A stretch of 64,000 nt of DNA from Apoderus coryli (taxonomy: Eukaryota > Arthropoda > Insecta > Coleoptera > Attelabidae). The stretch is taken from positions 36,795,902-36,859,901 of the forward strand of contig OU452198.1 of NCBI GenBank assembly GCA_911728435.2. The letters run 5' to 3'. The notes under the pieces were generated by a model, which made no database searches, was not told where the DNA came from, and saw only the letters and a list, made by a program, of their open reading frames with translations. Of the stretch, positions 54,036-64,000 are shown in pieces. The number at the start of each line of letters is the position of its first letter. The first letter of the stretch is position 1. The translations under genes and the position numbers were made by a program.

Positions 54036-55296
54036 GGCATCTTTTGGTGATGCTACTGATTGCTGCCGATAGAATGTGATTGTTACGACGCAACTCATCA
54101 CAAGCTTCTTGAATTTTTAACACTAATTCTTCGCGGTTTCTGACCGGCAACCTATACACTTTTTCTTTTAGGTATCCCCAAATAAAGAAATCAAGTGGGG
54201 TCAGGTCAGGCGACCTTCGGGGCCAAGATATAGGTCCCTCATGATTATTTTCGACTTCTCCAGGGGAAACGGCCAATCCGTTGATTTCCGTAATGCTCTG
54301 TTATCCAGTTTCTCACATTTCGCCCGAAATGTGCTGGTACTCCATTCATTTGAAACCAACCATTCGCACGTAAATGAAGTGGCACGTCATCTATTAAATA
54401 ATAATAATAATAATATTTATTCACCACCAATAATCTTTTACAAAATAATAAAGTATAAATACATTGGGTAATAAATATGTAAATAGCTGATACATCATGT
54501 TCTAGTACCAAAAAATACCTTGTTTTTGCTTAAGCAAAGCTTGTCTACATAAAACAAGGCTTAAAATACAAATTGAGAATTTTACGCTACAAAAAAATCA
54601 TTTAAATTAATCTGTAAAAAGTCTAAAAATAATTGTGCTGAGAGCCTAGCTGGTAAAAAGAATGGTCCGAGGAGATTATTGGATATTGCTCCTAGCCACA
54701 CGTTCACACTGAATTGGTATTGAAACTTTCTCGCTCGCACTTCGTATGGATTGTGTTGTGACCAAATATGAAAGTTGTTGTAATTCGTTATACCAGTTCT
54801 TGTAAATGAATCAGTCCAGCAAACCTTATGCAGGAAATCTCCATGTACTTGAACTTTATTCAATAACCAATTGCAATAGTTCCGCCTTTTAACATAGTCC
54901 ACAGGCACTAAATCTTGCACAGCCCTAAAATGGTAAGCCTTTCTAACATTTTTATGAAGTGACCTAAGAATGGTTGACCTTGATATGTTAAGCATGACGG
55001 CAGCTCTTCGTGAACTTAGGTTTGGATTTCGATCAAACGTTCTTAAAATACGCCTTTCATCGGCCAAATTGTCTCTTCTAGGGCGCTGTCTATTGTTGTT
55101 TATGTTAAAAGCAGTATTTAAACCTCGTTCTCGAAATGCCCGATGAACTTGAGAGAAAACTTCTCTCGTTGGATGACGTTTATTAGGGAATCTGCGTGCA
55201 TGCTCCCTTGCGGCTGCTACTGCATTTTCTTCGCAAAAACCGTACCTATATTAAATGAATGTCTGCGTATTCTTGGTTACTAAATAGCCGCGGCAT
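53989..55296 (-). pseudogene. Tc1/mariner-like transposase, inactivated
   Basis: ATG at 55296 opens MPRLFSNQEYADIHLI, meets a frameshift/stop near 55245, then continues YGFCEENAVAAAREHARRFP and HPTREVFSQVHRAFRERGLN (first helix-turn-helix), LRTFDRNPNLSSRRAAVMLN with ISRSTILRSL (second helix-turn-helix), KVCWTDSFTRTG with the first catalytic Asp, and FSVNVWLGAISNNLLGPFFL. A LINE tail of about 190 bases splits it at 54385-54580. It resumes with LIDDVPLHLRANGWF, then QMNGVPAHFGRNVR where the family has QHDG, so the second catalytic Asp is Asn, and WPRRSPDLTPLDFFIWGYLK with the third Asp. It ends DGSHFEKFL. It is of full family length but dead by insertion, frameshift and active-site substitution. 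Confidence 0.85.
54385..54580 (-). mobile_element. short LINE 3' tail inserted in the transposase
   Basis: On the minus strand the segment ends GTGAATAAATATTATTATTA, then ATAG, like the TTA-repeat terminus of the LINE ending at 56500. It starts near GTATTTTAAGCCTTGTTTTA. It interrupts the transposase between NLNDFF and DDVPLHL. A severely 5'-truncated insertion of about 190 bases. Confidence 0.65.
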
Positions 55297-55411
55297 AATT
55301 AAGAACACTTAAATGCAACACAATTTTGTTGTGACAAAATGATTGACATTGCTGTTTTGTAACCAAGTATTTTGTTTTAATCAAAGGAAATGTGATAATT
55401 ATGCGCCTTTT

Positions 55412-55967
55412 ACCAATTATGTATTGACTATGACGGTAGTCATTTTCAACAGCTTCTGCAAAAAAAAACCTGTAAAATCTGTTAAATATGTGTAAAACGT
55501 GTAATGATATGTTATTTTTATGTTGGTTTTCAATACATATGATTTAGACGATTTTTATTTTTTTACTCAAAAATATTCCGTCATACGAAAAAAAAGCCAA
55601 GAGTACTTTTAAATTGAAAAAGGATTGCAGAAAACATTATTATCTTGAGATAAACCAGTGGCGTATCTGTTTTTTCATTAAAAATATCGCAATCGGTATT
55701 TGTACGCACGCCACTGGTGGAAATAAAAATAATATTATTATATGAAAAAATTAAGCTAGATTACCTCTCTACACCTGCCAAATTGTATTTAAATATCTCA
55801 ATTGGTTATAAAGATATTAATAAAATTCGAATTTTTTTCTTAAATTTCAACACCCTGTAGCTTTGTAACGAAGCATTTTTCGCACATAGTTTATTAACTA
55901 AACTCACATTATTTGTCGATTATCTATCGATTCTGAAATTTATGCAGGTAAAAGTTGGACCACCCTG
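55412..55967 (+). repeat. right terminal inverted repeat, about 555 bp
   Basis: Inverted partner of 53486-54035; its innermost part (CAATTATGTATTGACTATGA, then CGGTAGTCATTTTCAA) is a copy of the transposase 3' coding end. Confidence 0.85.
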
Positions 55968-55969
55968 TA

Positions 55970-56490
55970 TTGAAGAGAAAACTGGTTTATTGGATAATTT
56001 TATGTTTTTCTCTATGAATTCATTACTAGAATTATTATACCCATGTCAATTTAGAGAAAACCTGAATATTTATATCGAAATAACAAATAAACCTGCATAG
56101 TGACCTAAAAATATCATTTCTAAACTGGAATTTCTTGACCCTAGTTTTATATTATCATAAAAATCTATACACTTACTTACTTACTTTTATTATCGAAAAG
56201 ACGTCCAACAAGTTCAAATTCTCACGAAAAACTTATTACGAATTGCACTTCTAACATTCTGACTGGATATTATGTAAATATATTGGGATAATTCAGCAGT
56301 GGACAATGATGACCTAAAAGGTGACCAGTGGTCAGTCAGGACAATAGAGAAAAGAGACGTTCTCAAGGGGCCAAAACTGGAAATACTTGTGACAGTAACA
56401 AGAAATAGTTTTATGGAAGAAAGTATTCAACGTCAACAACCATGTGCGAGTTTCAACAAATTGAATTTTAAACTTTATTTCTGACAAAAG
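55970..56490 (+). repeat. dispersed repeat family R, right half of split copy
   Basis: Matches 50830-51370: AATTATTATACCCATGTCAA, GACCCTAGTTTTATATTATC, TATCGAAAAGACGTCCAACA, GGTGACCAGTGGTCAGTCAG and GAGACGTTCTCAAGGGGCCA. It continues into a LINE tail at 56497. Confidence 0.75.
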
Positions 56491-56496
56491 TACAGA

Positions 56497-56497
56497 A

Positions 56498-56528
<31 letters not shown>

Positions 56529-57620
56529 TATTTATTTCCATTCAAAAAAAAAAAATCCACAAAATATAAACTTATTTATAATACATATAAAGCCAGAAAT
56601 AAATATAAGAAAGAAAAATAATATTATGCTATATGATTTAAATATATAATACTCAAACCCCTGAGCAAGGAGCAAAAGTTTTTTAGTAAAACTTGTCCGC
56701 TCCCGCTCAAAGGCCGATACTCTATACTTTCTTTGTTCACAGCTCCATCCTGACCCTGAACTGAACAATCTGAAATCCCATAACATAAATCATCCACAAC
56801 ACAAAATTTCAAAACAATATAATATGGTTCCCGATGCTATACAGATATAATAATAATACCGACAACCATAAACTTAAAACATTAAAATAAACAGAAAAAC
56901 AGAAAAAAAGAGAAACACAATTTCTTCTGCGTACGATCCCACATAGAACAGACACAGTCCTCTAAAAATAAATTTAAAGCAATATGCATAATATCTAAAT
57001 TACCTATGTCATTAATGTGGGATTATACTCCCCAAGCCAACAGCTCACCGTCCTTCTAAAACACGCCAAGTACATTTTTGCTTTTATATTTTCTGGTAGA
57101 ACATTATAAAATTTATGGCCTATATAAAAAAAAGACCTTTGTCCGATAGTTCTTGCTGTTTTTGGTTGTCGTATCTTTTTATTATATTTTTGTCGCGTAT
57201 TGTGTTTATGCTCAATCGGACTAAGCAACATTTTATCCTTATGCAACTGCAATAAAGCTGCTTTATAAAACAAGTTTCGGATATTTAGAACTTTGCACTT
57301 ATGAAATAGAGAGACTGATGGAAATCGAACATTCAGATGAAATATTATTTTTAGAATCCTCTTTTGAATAATAAATAGTGGCTTTAAATTGGAATTATAA
57401 GCCCCTCCCCAACCGACTATTCCGTAACTTAGCAAAGATTGGACCAACGAGTAATAGAGGGTCATATTTTCCTTGATCGTAAGTATTTTTCTTGTTTGTT
57501 TAAAAATAAACATCAGCGATCGTATTTTTGAGACTAAAGAGTTTATATGAATGAATGAATGAATGAAATTAAAGAGAATATAGAGATTTTGCAAAGAACT
57601 GATGCTCAATCAATGGCATG
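56497..57620 (-). mobile_element. 5'-truncated LINE with TTA-repeat tail, minus strand
   Basis: On the minus strand it runs from a truncated reverse transcriptase C-terminus through about 500 bases of 3' UTR to GAATGGAAATAAATATATTA followed by about nine TTA repeats (56497-56530). It abuts a family R repeat. A GAAT microsatellite lies at 57548-57567, near its 5' edge. Confidence 0.8.
57004..57609 (-). pseudogene. LINE reverse transcriptase C-terminal part, open frame
   Basis: An unbroken 201-codon frame containing the thumb and C-terminus of a LINE polymerase. It reads KIRSLMFIFKQTRKILTIKE, then LYYSLVQSLLSYGIVGWGGA (the Y-x-x-L-x-x-x-L-x-YG-x-x-x-WG thumb motif), LFIIQKRILKIIF, LFHKCKVLNIRNLFYKAALL, and HKHNTRQKYN followed by GQRSFFYIGHKFYNVLPENI. 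The first 25 residues derive from flanking sequence, so the ATG is not a real start. No catalytic palm is present. The family differs from that of the copies at 9515, 24424 and 62985. The intact frame suggests a recent insertion. Confidence 0.8.
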
Positions 57621-58205
57621 TGTACGCATAAACATAATCGGCCGTTGAAATGTATTTGCTCAAAGTATGCACAAAATTTCAGAACCCTTAACTTGTAATA
57701 AAGCGCAACTGGTTATTTATTTCTAAGTGGCAACTCACAAAGCTAGTCAACGAAAAATCATCATTGTGTTGGTTATCGCTATTGATATTTAAGAACTCGT
57801 AATTAAACACCACTTGCACTTCCTGAGGAAAATATATAGTCCTTGACAGATTACTTCCGTATCTTATAAGTCTCATTTTTTATACACAGGGGTTAGGGCA
57901 AAATTATTATTCGCTTCGTAATCGCCATATGCCTAGCGGCTGGTCTAAAGAGGAAGAGAGTAAGTCTGCTATTACGATGTTAGTAGTTAGAGTTTTCAGC
58001 AATTTCGATACCACCACTGATGATGATAGTTTAACCCCTCGAATATGAGAGGTTTATGATTGATACTTTTGGATATATTTGTAGATGTTGACTGTTGTAT
58101 AAGAGAAGAACTCCGACCGGTTGACGATCAAAATATTTGCTGTTATTCATCAAAATCTGCTCGAAAATTCATCTCATAGAGAGTTAAACTTGAAAGTGTT
58201 AAATA
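57621..58205. other. unassigned DNA with a degenerate hammerhead-like motif
   Basis: Apart from the motif at 58011-58054 no feature is recognised; the minus-strand frame 57688-57876 has no domain. Confidence 0.35.
58011..58054 (+). ncRNA. degenerate hammerhead-like motif, family A
   Basis: ACCA, intact CTGATGA (58017-58023), the extra T, then GATAGTTTAACCCCTC, GAAT, ATGAG, AGGTTT. The right stem II strand (CCCCTC) and the overall spacing match the copy at 23507, but the left strand no longer pairs and GAAA is GAAT. The downstream ATATATTTGTAGATGTTGAC also follows the family pattern. Confidence 0.4.
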
Positions 58206-58960
58206 CAGGGTGTAAATAAATAAGTTGCGAAAAAATGGCAGATGTTATTCCTTGTTGAAAATTGCCATCTTCGTATCCGGTCGAAAATTATACGGGTATC
58301 TTGAATAAGCCTACATGAAGTAGAAGAAAAATTCCAGAGGATTTAATTCCGGGGATTTGGATATGCTTTATTTAAATACTGCCGTAGTCTAACAGTACTA
58401 CTTGGGCCCTATCATCCATAAACCGCATTGTCATTCGGACACGTAAAGTAATATTATTAAGTAGCACAGAAAGCTTTTCTTTTGTTCTTATATAATCTAA
58501 GTAGGAGAAAATATAGACCAATTAACTGCTCCCCAATATGCCCAAGCCACACATTTAGAATTGTTGTAGGTGGCGAGTTAGTGTTTTTTTCGGTCCATAT
58601 GTTGTTATATCTTGTGTATATGAGCTTCGTCTTTGAGTAGTACCCTCTCAAGAAATGCATGATGTTCAATCATTTCCAATATCCAAGTGGAGAATTGGAG
58701 ACGCCTCCGAAAATCCCGTGGTAAGGACATAAGAACAGTTTCTTTAAGATGGCAAACACCGTCCTATGATTCATCAAATGATATATCATGTAACTGCAAC
58801 GCAATTTTCGTAAACTCGGGTTACTCGGGAACGAATTTAAGAATTGCTTCTTTTAATAATGTGTTATAACTTCGCGTTGGCGGCCACAATCATTTTTCCT
58901 CATTTCAATTGCACCACTTTCCCGTAATCGTTGATAAGTCCGTGTAAACTATACGTTAAT
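58206..58960 (-). pseudogene. Tc1/mariner-like transposase fragment
   Basis: Readable on the minus strand with many frame changes: a helix-turn-helix scrap near 58950-58850, then LPRDFRRRLQFSTWILEMIE and HAFLERVLLKDEAHIH (first catalytic Asp in KDEAH) near 58720-58600, and a frame with NNIWTEKN followed by LNVWLGHIGEQLIGLYFLLL near 58600-58480. The order parallels the transposases at 53989 and 60640. An ACAGGGTGTAAATAAATAAG sequence at 58205 may be one end of the element; the other end is not found. Second and third catalytic regions are absent. Confidence 0.6.
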
Positions 58961-60245
58961 TTCAATTTTTCTTACGAAAACAGGACTTAAATTCCCCTCC
59001 CTCCTACAAAACAAATTTTAGCTGAAATTTGGATATAGCTATTAAACAGAAAATTTGCAGCGCTAGATATATGGGCAAAGCTTTTAAATCTGTATTATTA
59101 TACAGGTTGTTCCATTTAAAAAACAATATTTTTTGCGATTTTTATAAGTGAACGACAAAAATTAAGTTCTTGGCCGTTTAAACTAAGATGTGACAAAAAG
59201 ATCAAATGCCTAGAGGTATTTTTCCGACATACCCCCTATCCTGTTTGTGTAAAAAAAATAATTTATACCCGGTAAATAGCTGCTCATAATCCTACATAAG
59301 GAATTGAAATTCAAACATATACAGGGTGTTCTATTTCAAATAGAGATGTTGCCAGCGGTTTAGAATAGAAGGGGCAACACCGCATGGTGAAAAATATTTT
59401 TAAATTGTAGATTATTATTATTTCATTAATAATCTAATAATTTATTTTTCAGAGAGTACGATCTATACAACTTCCATTGAAACTTCAACATCTTCATCTC
59501 TATTTGTGGTCCACTCAGTATTTGCAGGGATTGAAAATGCCATGGAGGTACAGTACATAAAGTAACCCCTAACGATGGGTTATGTTCGGAAAACCGTTAA
59601 TAATTTTAAGGAACTTCAAATGCCGCTTCCAAAAGGATATACGAGATCTAGTGTATACTTGAATGTGAGAAAGTGAGACAGAACTTCAAAATTAATTTAA
59701 TCGTAGAACTTTACTAATTTAGCCTGTCGTGCTTCAACTAATTTCAAGAGAAAAAAATTGCACTGAAATGGTGCGGGTATTCTATGGTACAGTGTGTCCT
59801 CTACGATCTTAACTCTAGAAATTCCTCGTCCACAAAAAAAAATGTTATCCAATTTAATCTCTTAAATTTGACAATAATTTTAAGAGTTTGTTGATATCTA
59901 GAAGAAATTTTCAATAATGGTTTAAAAAAACAAAAAAAAAACGCTTTGAACTATGTTTTAGTCTCGGTTTTAGTTCAAACGTTCCTAAAGACCTTGTTGC
60001 TACTATCAAAAATACTGATTTAACTGCTGCGGCACTTGAGGAGCCCTATCATTTTAAATATATCTTTAAGAAACTTAAATGCTACGCCTCATAGGTATCA
60101 CCAGAATTTTCAATGATATTTGGATGAAATGAATTTTTAATGTATAGAAACCATAGTCAAGATCCCAGGTCTTCCAAACAATGCTCTTCGTGAAGTGTTC
60201 ATGAATGGCAATTGCTGTAAAGCAAAACTAGTGTTTAGTGATGTT
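58961..60245. other. unassigned DNA with stray transposon-like ends
   Basis: TACAGGTTGTTCCATTTAAA at 59101 and TACAGGGTGTTCTATTTCAA at 59322 look like element termini in the same orientation, without inverted partners. No coding sequence recognised. Confidence 0.35.
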
Positions 60246-61600
60246 TATACAGAGTGAGTATAAAGTATGAAAACCCCTGTATATTTCCGAAAGTAATCGT
60301 TATTTTGAAAAACTTTTAAAAGAAAAGTTATTTGGTAAAATTTTAGGCACAACCTTCCTGTGTTCAATTTTTTGATAGCGTTAACAGCTTTATTGCTATG
60401 GCAACCAACTTTGTTTTTTTAAATTGGTACATTTTTCTTTTCATTTTTACGTAGACCATTTATTTCTGGATACGACAACTTGACAGTTCATTAAAATTAA
60501 ATTTAAATAAATACTTGTCATAGAAAACATTGTAGCTGTCAAATATAAAAATACTATTTGTCAGTTGCTTGTGTTCAGTTAATTTCCTTACAAACAAAAA
60601 TCGAAAAACTCAAATTTAACACTCATACTGATTATTGCTATGGCAGATTTAATGGAAAAACAAAGAATTGCAAATTTGATGATTGTGGGCAACGGTGACA
60701 GGAAACGCCGTTATGAAAAAGTGTGCAGACTTTATCCTAAATTATGTCAGAAATTTTACGAACCTGGTAGTGTAAGAAACAAACTAAAAACGGGAAGGCC
60801 AAAAACAGCTGCAGGCATTACATGTCATTTTGTCGTTTCAAAAAAAAAACAGCATTTATCGACAACGGTCATCAGGCAACAACACGATATTTCTCAAAGA
60901 TCTGTAGTGAAAATAATAAAAAAAGAACATTTCCATCCATACCAAATACAGCTGGATGAATAGCTTGAAGATGGGGATTTTCAGAGGCGTCTGGAATTCC
61001 TTCATGTAATGTTAGACCAAATTCACTTGAATCCAAACTTTACAAGAAACATTCTTTTCACTGATGAAGCTACTTTTACTTTACATGGATTCGTAAACAA
61101 ACAAAACTTTCGGTATTTGTCTTCCGAAAATCCACGCTGGATCATGGATGGACGAACTCAGCGACCACAAAAAATTAATGTAAGGTTGGGTGTGTTGGAT
61201 CGTAATGTTATTGGGCCATTCTTCATGATGGCAATCTTACAGCTGAAAAATATTGCCCGCTGTGTTGGTAGTGCGCCCAATTAATGAAGTTTGGTTACAG
61301 CAGAACGGTGCTCCTAGTTATTTTGGGAGAGATGTGCGAAAATATGTGGATGAAGTTTTTTCAGAAAGATGTATTGGACGTCAACGAGTTATCGAATGGC
61401 CTCCCCGCTCTCGAGATTTGACTCCCTGTGATATTTTATTTGAAGTGACTTGAAGAATAGCATGTACAAAAACAGACCAATGAATTTGTAAGAACTGAGA
61501 GCTACAGTTATTAATTAGAGAAAACTGGCATATGGGCCGAACTCCGAACCACACTCTCTTAAATTCCATTGGCAAAAGTCCCACAATATATTTCAGGCAG
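60246..61600 (+). pseudogene. Tc1/mariner-like transposase, broken by stops
   Basis: A third member of the long-TIR transposase group, plus strand. ATG at 60640 opens MADLMEKQRIANLMIVGNGD with a helix-turn-helix, a second one at QHDISQRSVVKIIKKEHF, a stop at 60961, then ILFTDEATFTLHGFVNKQNF (first catalytic Asp), INVRLGVLDRNVIGPFFMMA, a frameshift near 61260, VWLQQNGAPSYFGRDVRKYV where the second catalytic Asp is Asn, and WPPRSRDLTPCDILFEVT with the third Asp. After that the frame decays. A possible left end (ACAGAGTGAGTATAAAGTAT) lies at 60248; the right end is not found. Non-functional. Confidence 0.75.
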
Positions 61601-62984
61601 AGATTACCGCTATTATCAACCTAGATAGAAACAGCGTAAGTTGCATTACAATCCTTTTTACAGCACACTATCTGGTGAGATACCTTCTCAAAAAGATATA
61701 GGCCTAAGTGAATACGAATAAGCGACATATACCACAGAACACGAGATATACGGATGGCAATGTGCTTCAAAAAGCTGAAGTACCTTAGAAGTCTGATGTT
61801 AGTACGCGACCAGGCAATGGAATTAACCGTTACAGAGACTATCAACTTCATGAAAAGTTTGGTCATCCTTAAAAGATCTCTTTAGGCCGAAGTGAACATA
61901 GTGTGAAGAGAACCTGAAGGACTATGTTACAAATTAAATCCCCCACAATTCCTATAGAGTAATCTCCATCCGGTGTTTTTCAAAAAAAAAAGGCAACATT
62001 CATAAAGGGTAAAGCTTTTCTGTGTTTTTTACAGAAAGGTTTGAGCTTCAAGAGCTTCCAAACAAAAACAAATACGCTATACATTAGTGAACTTTTGATG
62101 CTTGCAATAAAGTCTTTATCAATTTAATATTCCTTCTTCAAGATCTTTGTCTCTAACGTCGAGCGCGGAAACCCCTGAGACGTACAAGGTAGAGCGTACA
62201 CACCCTCATACCTCCTTATTCAAGGGGGCGCATCAGGCGACGCGCATTACCCCTTATATTAGAAAAACCTTTTTCCTCACGTAATATTATTCCTAAGATA
62301 CAGCTAAGGGGTTGAAATAGTCTGTGTGTACACATAATATTGATATGTATAGTAGACGACGCTGTTAACGACGCGGGGCGCCGCCTTCCAGTATCCTAGG
62401 TAACGACATCCAAACCAATGAGATATAAGTATGCTGTATGGTGCGTCTTAACTTTTATTATTCCAGGACGTAAGAATGGTGTTGATAAGGGTGAAAATCG
62501 TACGATAGAGGCAGTATTTTAGAATCTGGAAAAAATAGGCGAAGGAGGGGTTGTTTTAAGGAGTGGTTATGTGCTAGGTAGAAGAAGTAGGTAGTAGTAG
62601 GGTGTATGGCAGAGGGGTACGTTTTCTGAAATGGGGTTCGTTTGTTCACGATGGGATTAAGGGATGGGGTGACGGATATACGCGCGAGGCCTATACGCGC
62701 TGTAAGTTATGGGACTAATAAAATATTTAAACTTATAAGGTTTAATTAATTATGTTTTGGAGCATATTAAATCAATATAATATCTTCACAATTGACTTCA
62801 AAAACAGCACTTATAACCACTGAAATTCTTGAATGACAATACTTACCCTCACAACGTAAACTTAAAGCTATGCTGTTATATTAAAGATTATTGATAGGAA
62901 GGAGAGATTTATAAATAGCTACTTTGCAAATTGGAAGGTTTAACTTTGACTAAGAAATGCTGACAGCACTCTGTTTTACCTAAG
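61601..62984. other. unassigned; G+C-richer islands at 62130-62420 and 62460-62720
   Basis: No protein family recognised. Sequence such as AGGGGGCGCATCAGGCGACG (62223) and GACGACGCTGTTAACGACGC is richer and more complex than the surroundings and free of the window's repeats, so it may be unique host DNA, possibly regulatory. The minus-strand frame 62458-62649 has no domain. Confidence 0.3.
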
Positions 62985-63945
62985 CTTGTGGCAAAATATA
63001 TTTAGAAATATTGTTTATGGTTTGGCGATAACTTTACCAGGATCAAAAGGTTTAGAAACCACATTAAAAAAATGCTGTCCGACTCGTTGGTTCTCTTCAA
63101 GTTTGGTTACGCCGATACTGTTTACGGATCTTACCTCGATGAACAAAATCAAGCCAGAATACAGAGGGTACAGAGCTTCTGCTGCCGGTTTGTTTTTTGC
63201 TTGAGAAAATATGATCATATATCACATAAGATTAAAGCACTTAATTGGCTAAAGATGTCTGAAAGACGGGAACTCAGTTTTTGCTCTTTATTATTTAATA
63301 TTATTAAAACAAAAATACCGAAAGTACTGTTTGATAAGCTGAGGCCGTGTTCATCGATCACATCACATCACAGCGTTAATGTAAGATCAAGAAATCTGCT
63401 ACATATACCTAGGCATAGAACAACCATGTTTAAGAAATGTTTTACTTATAACGCGGTAAAGTTGTATAACTCTTGTATTTCCCAACATGTACAATCTAGT
63501 TTAACCTCATTCAGAATAAATATAAGAAATATGTTGTTGAGTAAACGTCATTAGCCTTCTAGGCTATTATATAATATTTAATATTTCATTTATGTGTGTG
63601 TTTTGTCTTATATCCTAAGATTGGCTATATGTATTTATACATTATTAATGTTAATAATGATGATTTTTATCATATTTTTATATTTTCTTCTTTATAAGCA
63701 TAATAATGCTAATTTATATCTTTTTTTTCTCCTTTGCAGTATATTGTTATTATTGTTTATTGTCTCGTCGTATTCTTGTTGTTAATCGAAACAAATTAAA
63801 GTACCTAAGTAGTGTAGAAATGAATTGTCATGTCTGTATAATTTGCAAATTAGGTTAAGTGCTTGGAGTAGCATATTGCTAAACTTCGCCTTGTTTGTAC
63901 ATTTCTTCTAAATAAAGACGATTTATTATTATTATTATTAAATAG
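62985..63945 (+). mobile_element. 5'-truncated LINE with TTA-repeat tail
   Basis: An open frame through FRNHIKKMLSDSLVLFKFGY and IQRVQSFCCRFVFCLRKYDH, then HISHKIKALNWLKMSERREL and IPRHRTTMFKKCFTYNAVKL, with a stop at 63552-63554. A 3' UTR follows, ending AATAAAGACGATTTATTATT, ATTATT at 63913-63940. Same family as 9515-11096 and close to 24424-25131. Only the C-terminal third of the reverse transcriptase is present; catalytic residues lie in the missing part. The frame is unbroken over about 165 codons from 63060, suggesting a recent copy. The left boundary is approximate. Confidence 0.82.
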
Positions 63946-64000
63946 ATTAAATTCCAAGATCGATGCTAGCACTTTAAACCTGAACTCGCGAACACAAAGT

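Larger units (their letters stand above)
53486..55967 (-). mobile_element. Tc1/mariner-like transposon with about 555-bp inverted repeats
   Basis: Inverted repeats 53486-54035 and 55412-55967 flank a transposase on the minus strand. The tips are C(A)GGGTGGTCCAACTTTTAC, next to TA at 53484-53485 and 55968-55969. The element sits inside a family R repeat whose uninterrupted paralogue at 50680 shows the empty site. A LINE tail fragment (about 54385-54580) is inserted in the transposase gene. The inverted repeats include the last codons of the transposase. Within each repeat lies a 63-base segment bounded by CCAGTGGCGT and ACGCCACTGG. Confidence 0.9.

Overview
This 64 kb window is A+T-rich eukaryotic DNA, almost certainly from an insect nuclear genome. 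The evidence is the mix of mobile elements: an errantivirus-type Gypsy LTR retrotransposon with an Env-like domain, several Jockey/CR1-type LINE fragments, mariner and Tc1 elements, a non-autonomous hAT-like element and many foldback repeats. Nothing bacterial is present (no operons, CRISPR array, or rRNA operon). I recognise no complete host gene. The only hint of one is a possible short exon with a GTAAGT donor near base 173. The window looks like intergenic or intronic DNA that has been invaded repeatedly.

Layout. 1-7000: unassigned DNA, a repeat with a hammerhead-ribozyme-like motif (2383-2423), a 5'-truncated Jockey-like LINE with a 12-bp target duplication (3537-4454), a decayed mariner (about 4540-5774) and a MITE-like element (6436-7026). 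7780-11100: two decayed LINE reverse transcriptases in tandem. 12549-22445: the main nested structure. A Tc1/mariner-like transposon with terminal inverted repeats of about 390 bp (13230-21833) carries an intact, young Gypsy/errantivirus-like retrotransposon (13769-20488) flanked by a CATG duplication. Its two LTRs differ only by a 3-bp indel. 21880-29830: LINE tails, more hammerhead-like motifs and Tc1 and mariner scraps. 30851-31236: a 386-bp hairpin. 33690-36560: a TTATAAA-rich patch and an ancient tandem array. 40560-43140: two LINEs. 44094-45180: a tandem array of a 187-bp unit followed by inverted copies of its edge. 45800-57610: an array of dispersed repeats hosting a 2.43-kb hAT-like element with 8-bp target duplications and nested palindromes, a short Tc1, and a second long-TIR transposon inserted in a repeat whose uninterrupted paralogue lies 2.7 kb upstream. 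58200-63945: two more decayed transposases and a LINE 3' end.

The genes do not form a pathway. The only coding unit that looks intact is the retrotransposon. It encodes Gag, then in the -1 frame a single polyprotein with protease, reverse transcriptase, RNase H, integrase and, unusually, an in-frame Env-like C-terminal part with a membrane anchor. A slippery AAATTTT heptamer sits at the Gag/Pol overlap.

The most noteworthy signals are (i) a family of at least six dispersed repeats with a hammerhead-ribozyme-like fold in which stem II differs in sequence between copies but mostly stays paired, plus two related motifs elsewhere; (ii) the Pol-Env fusion; (iii) the long near-perfect hairpin at 31.0 kb; and (iv) the long-TIR transposon in which the end of the transposase reading frame is itself part of the inverted repeat.
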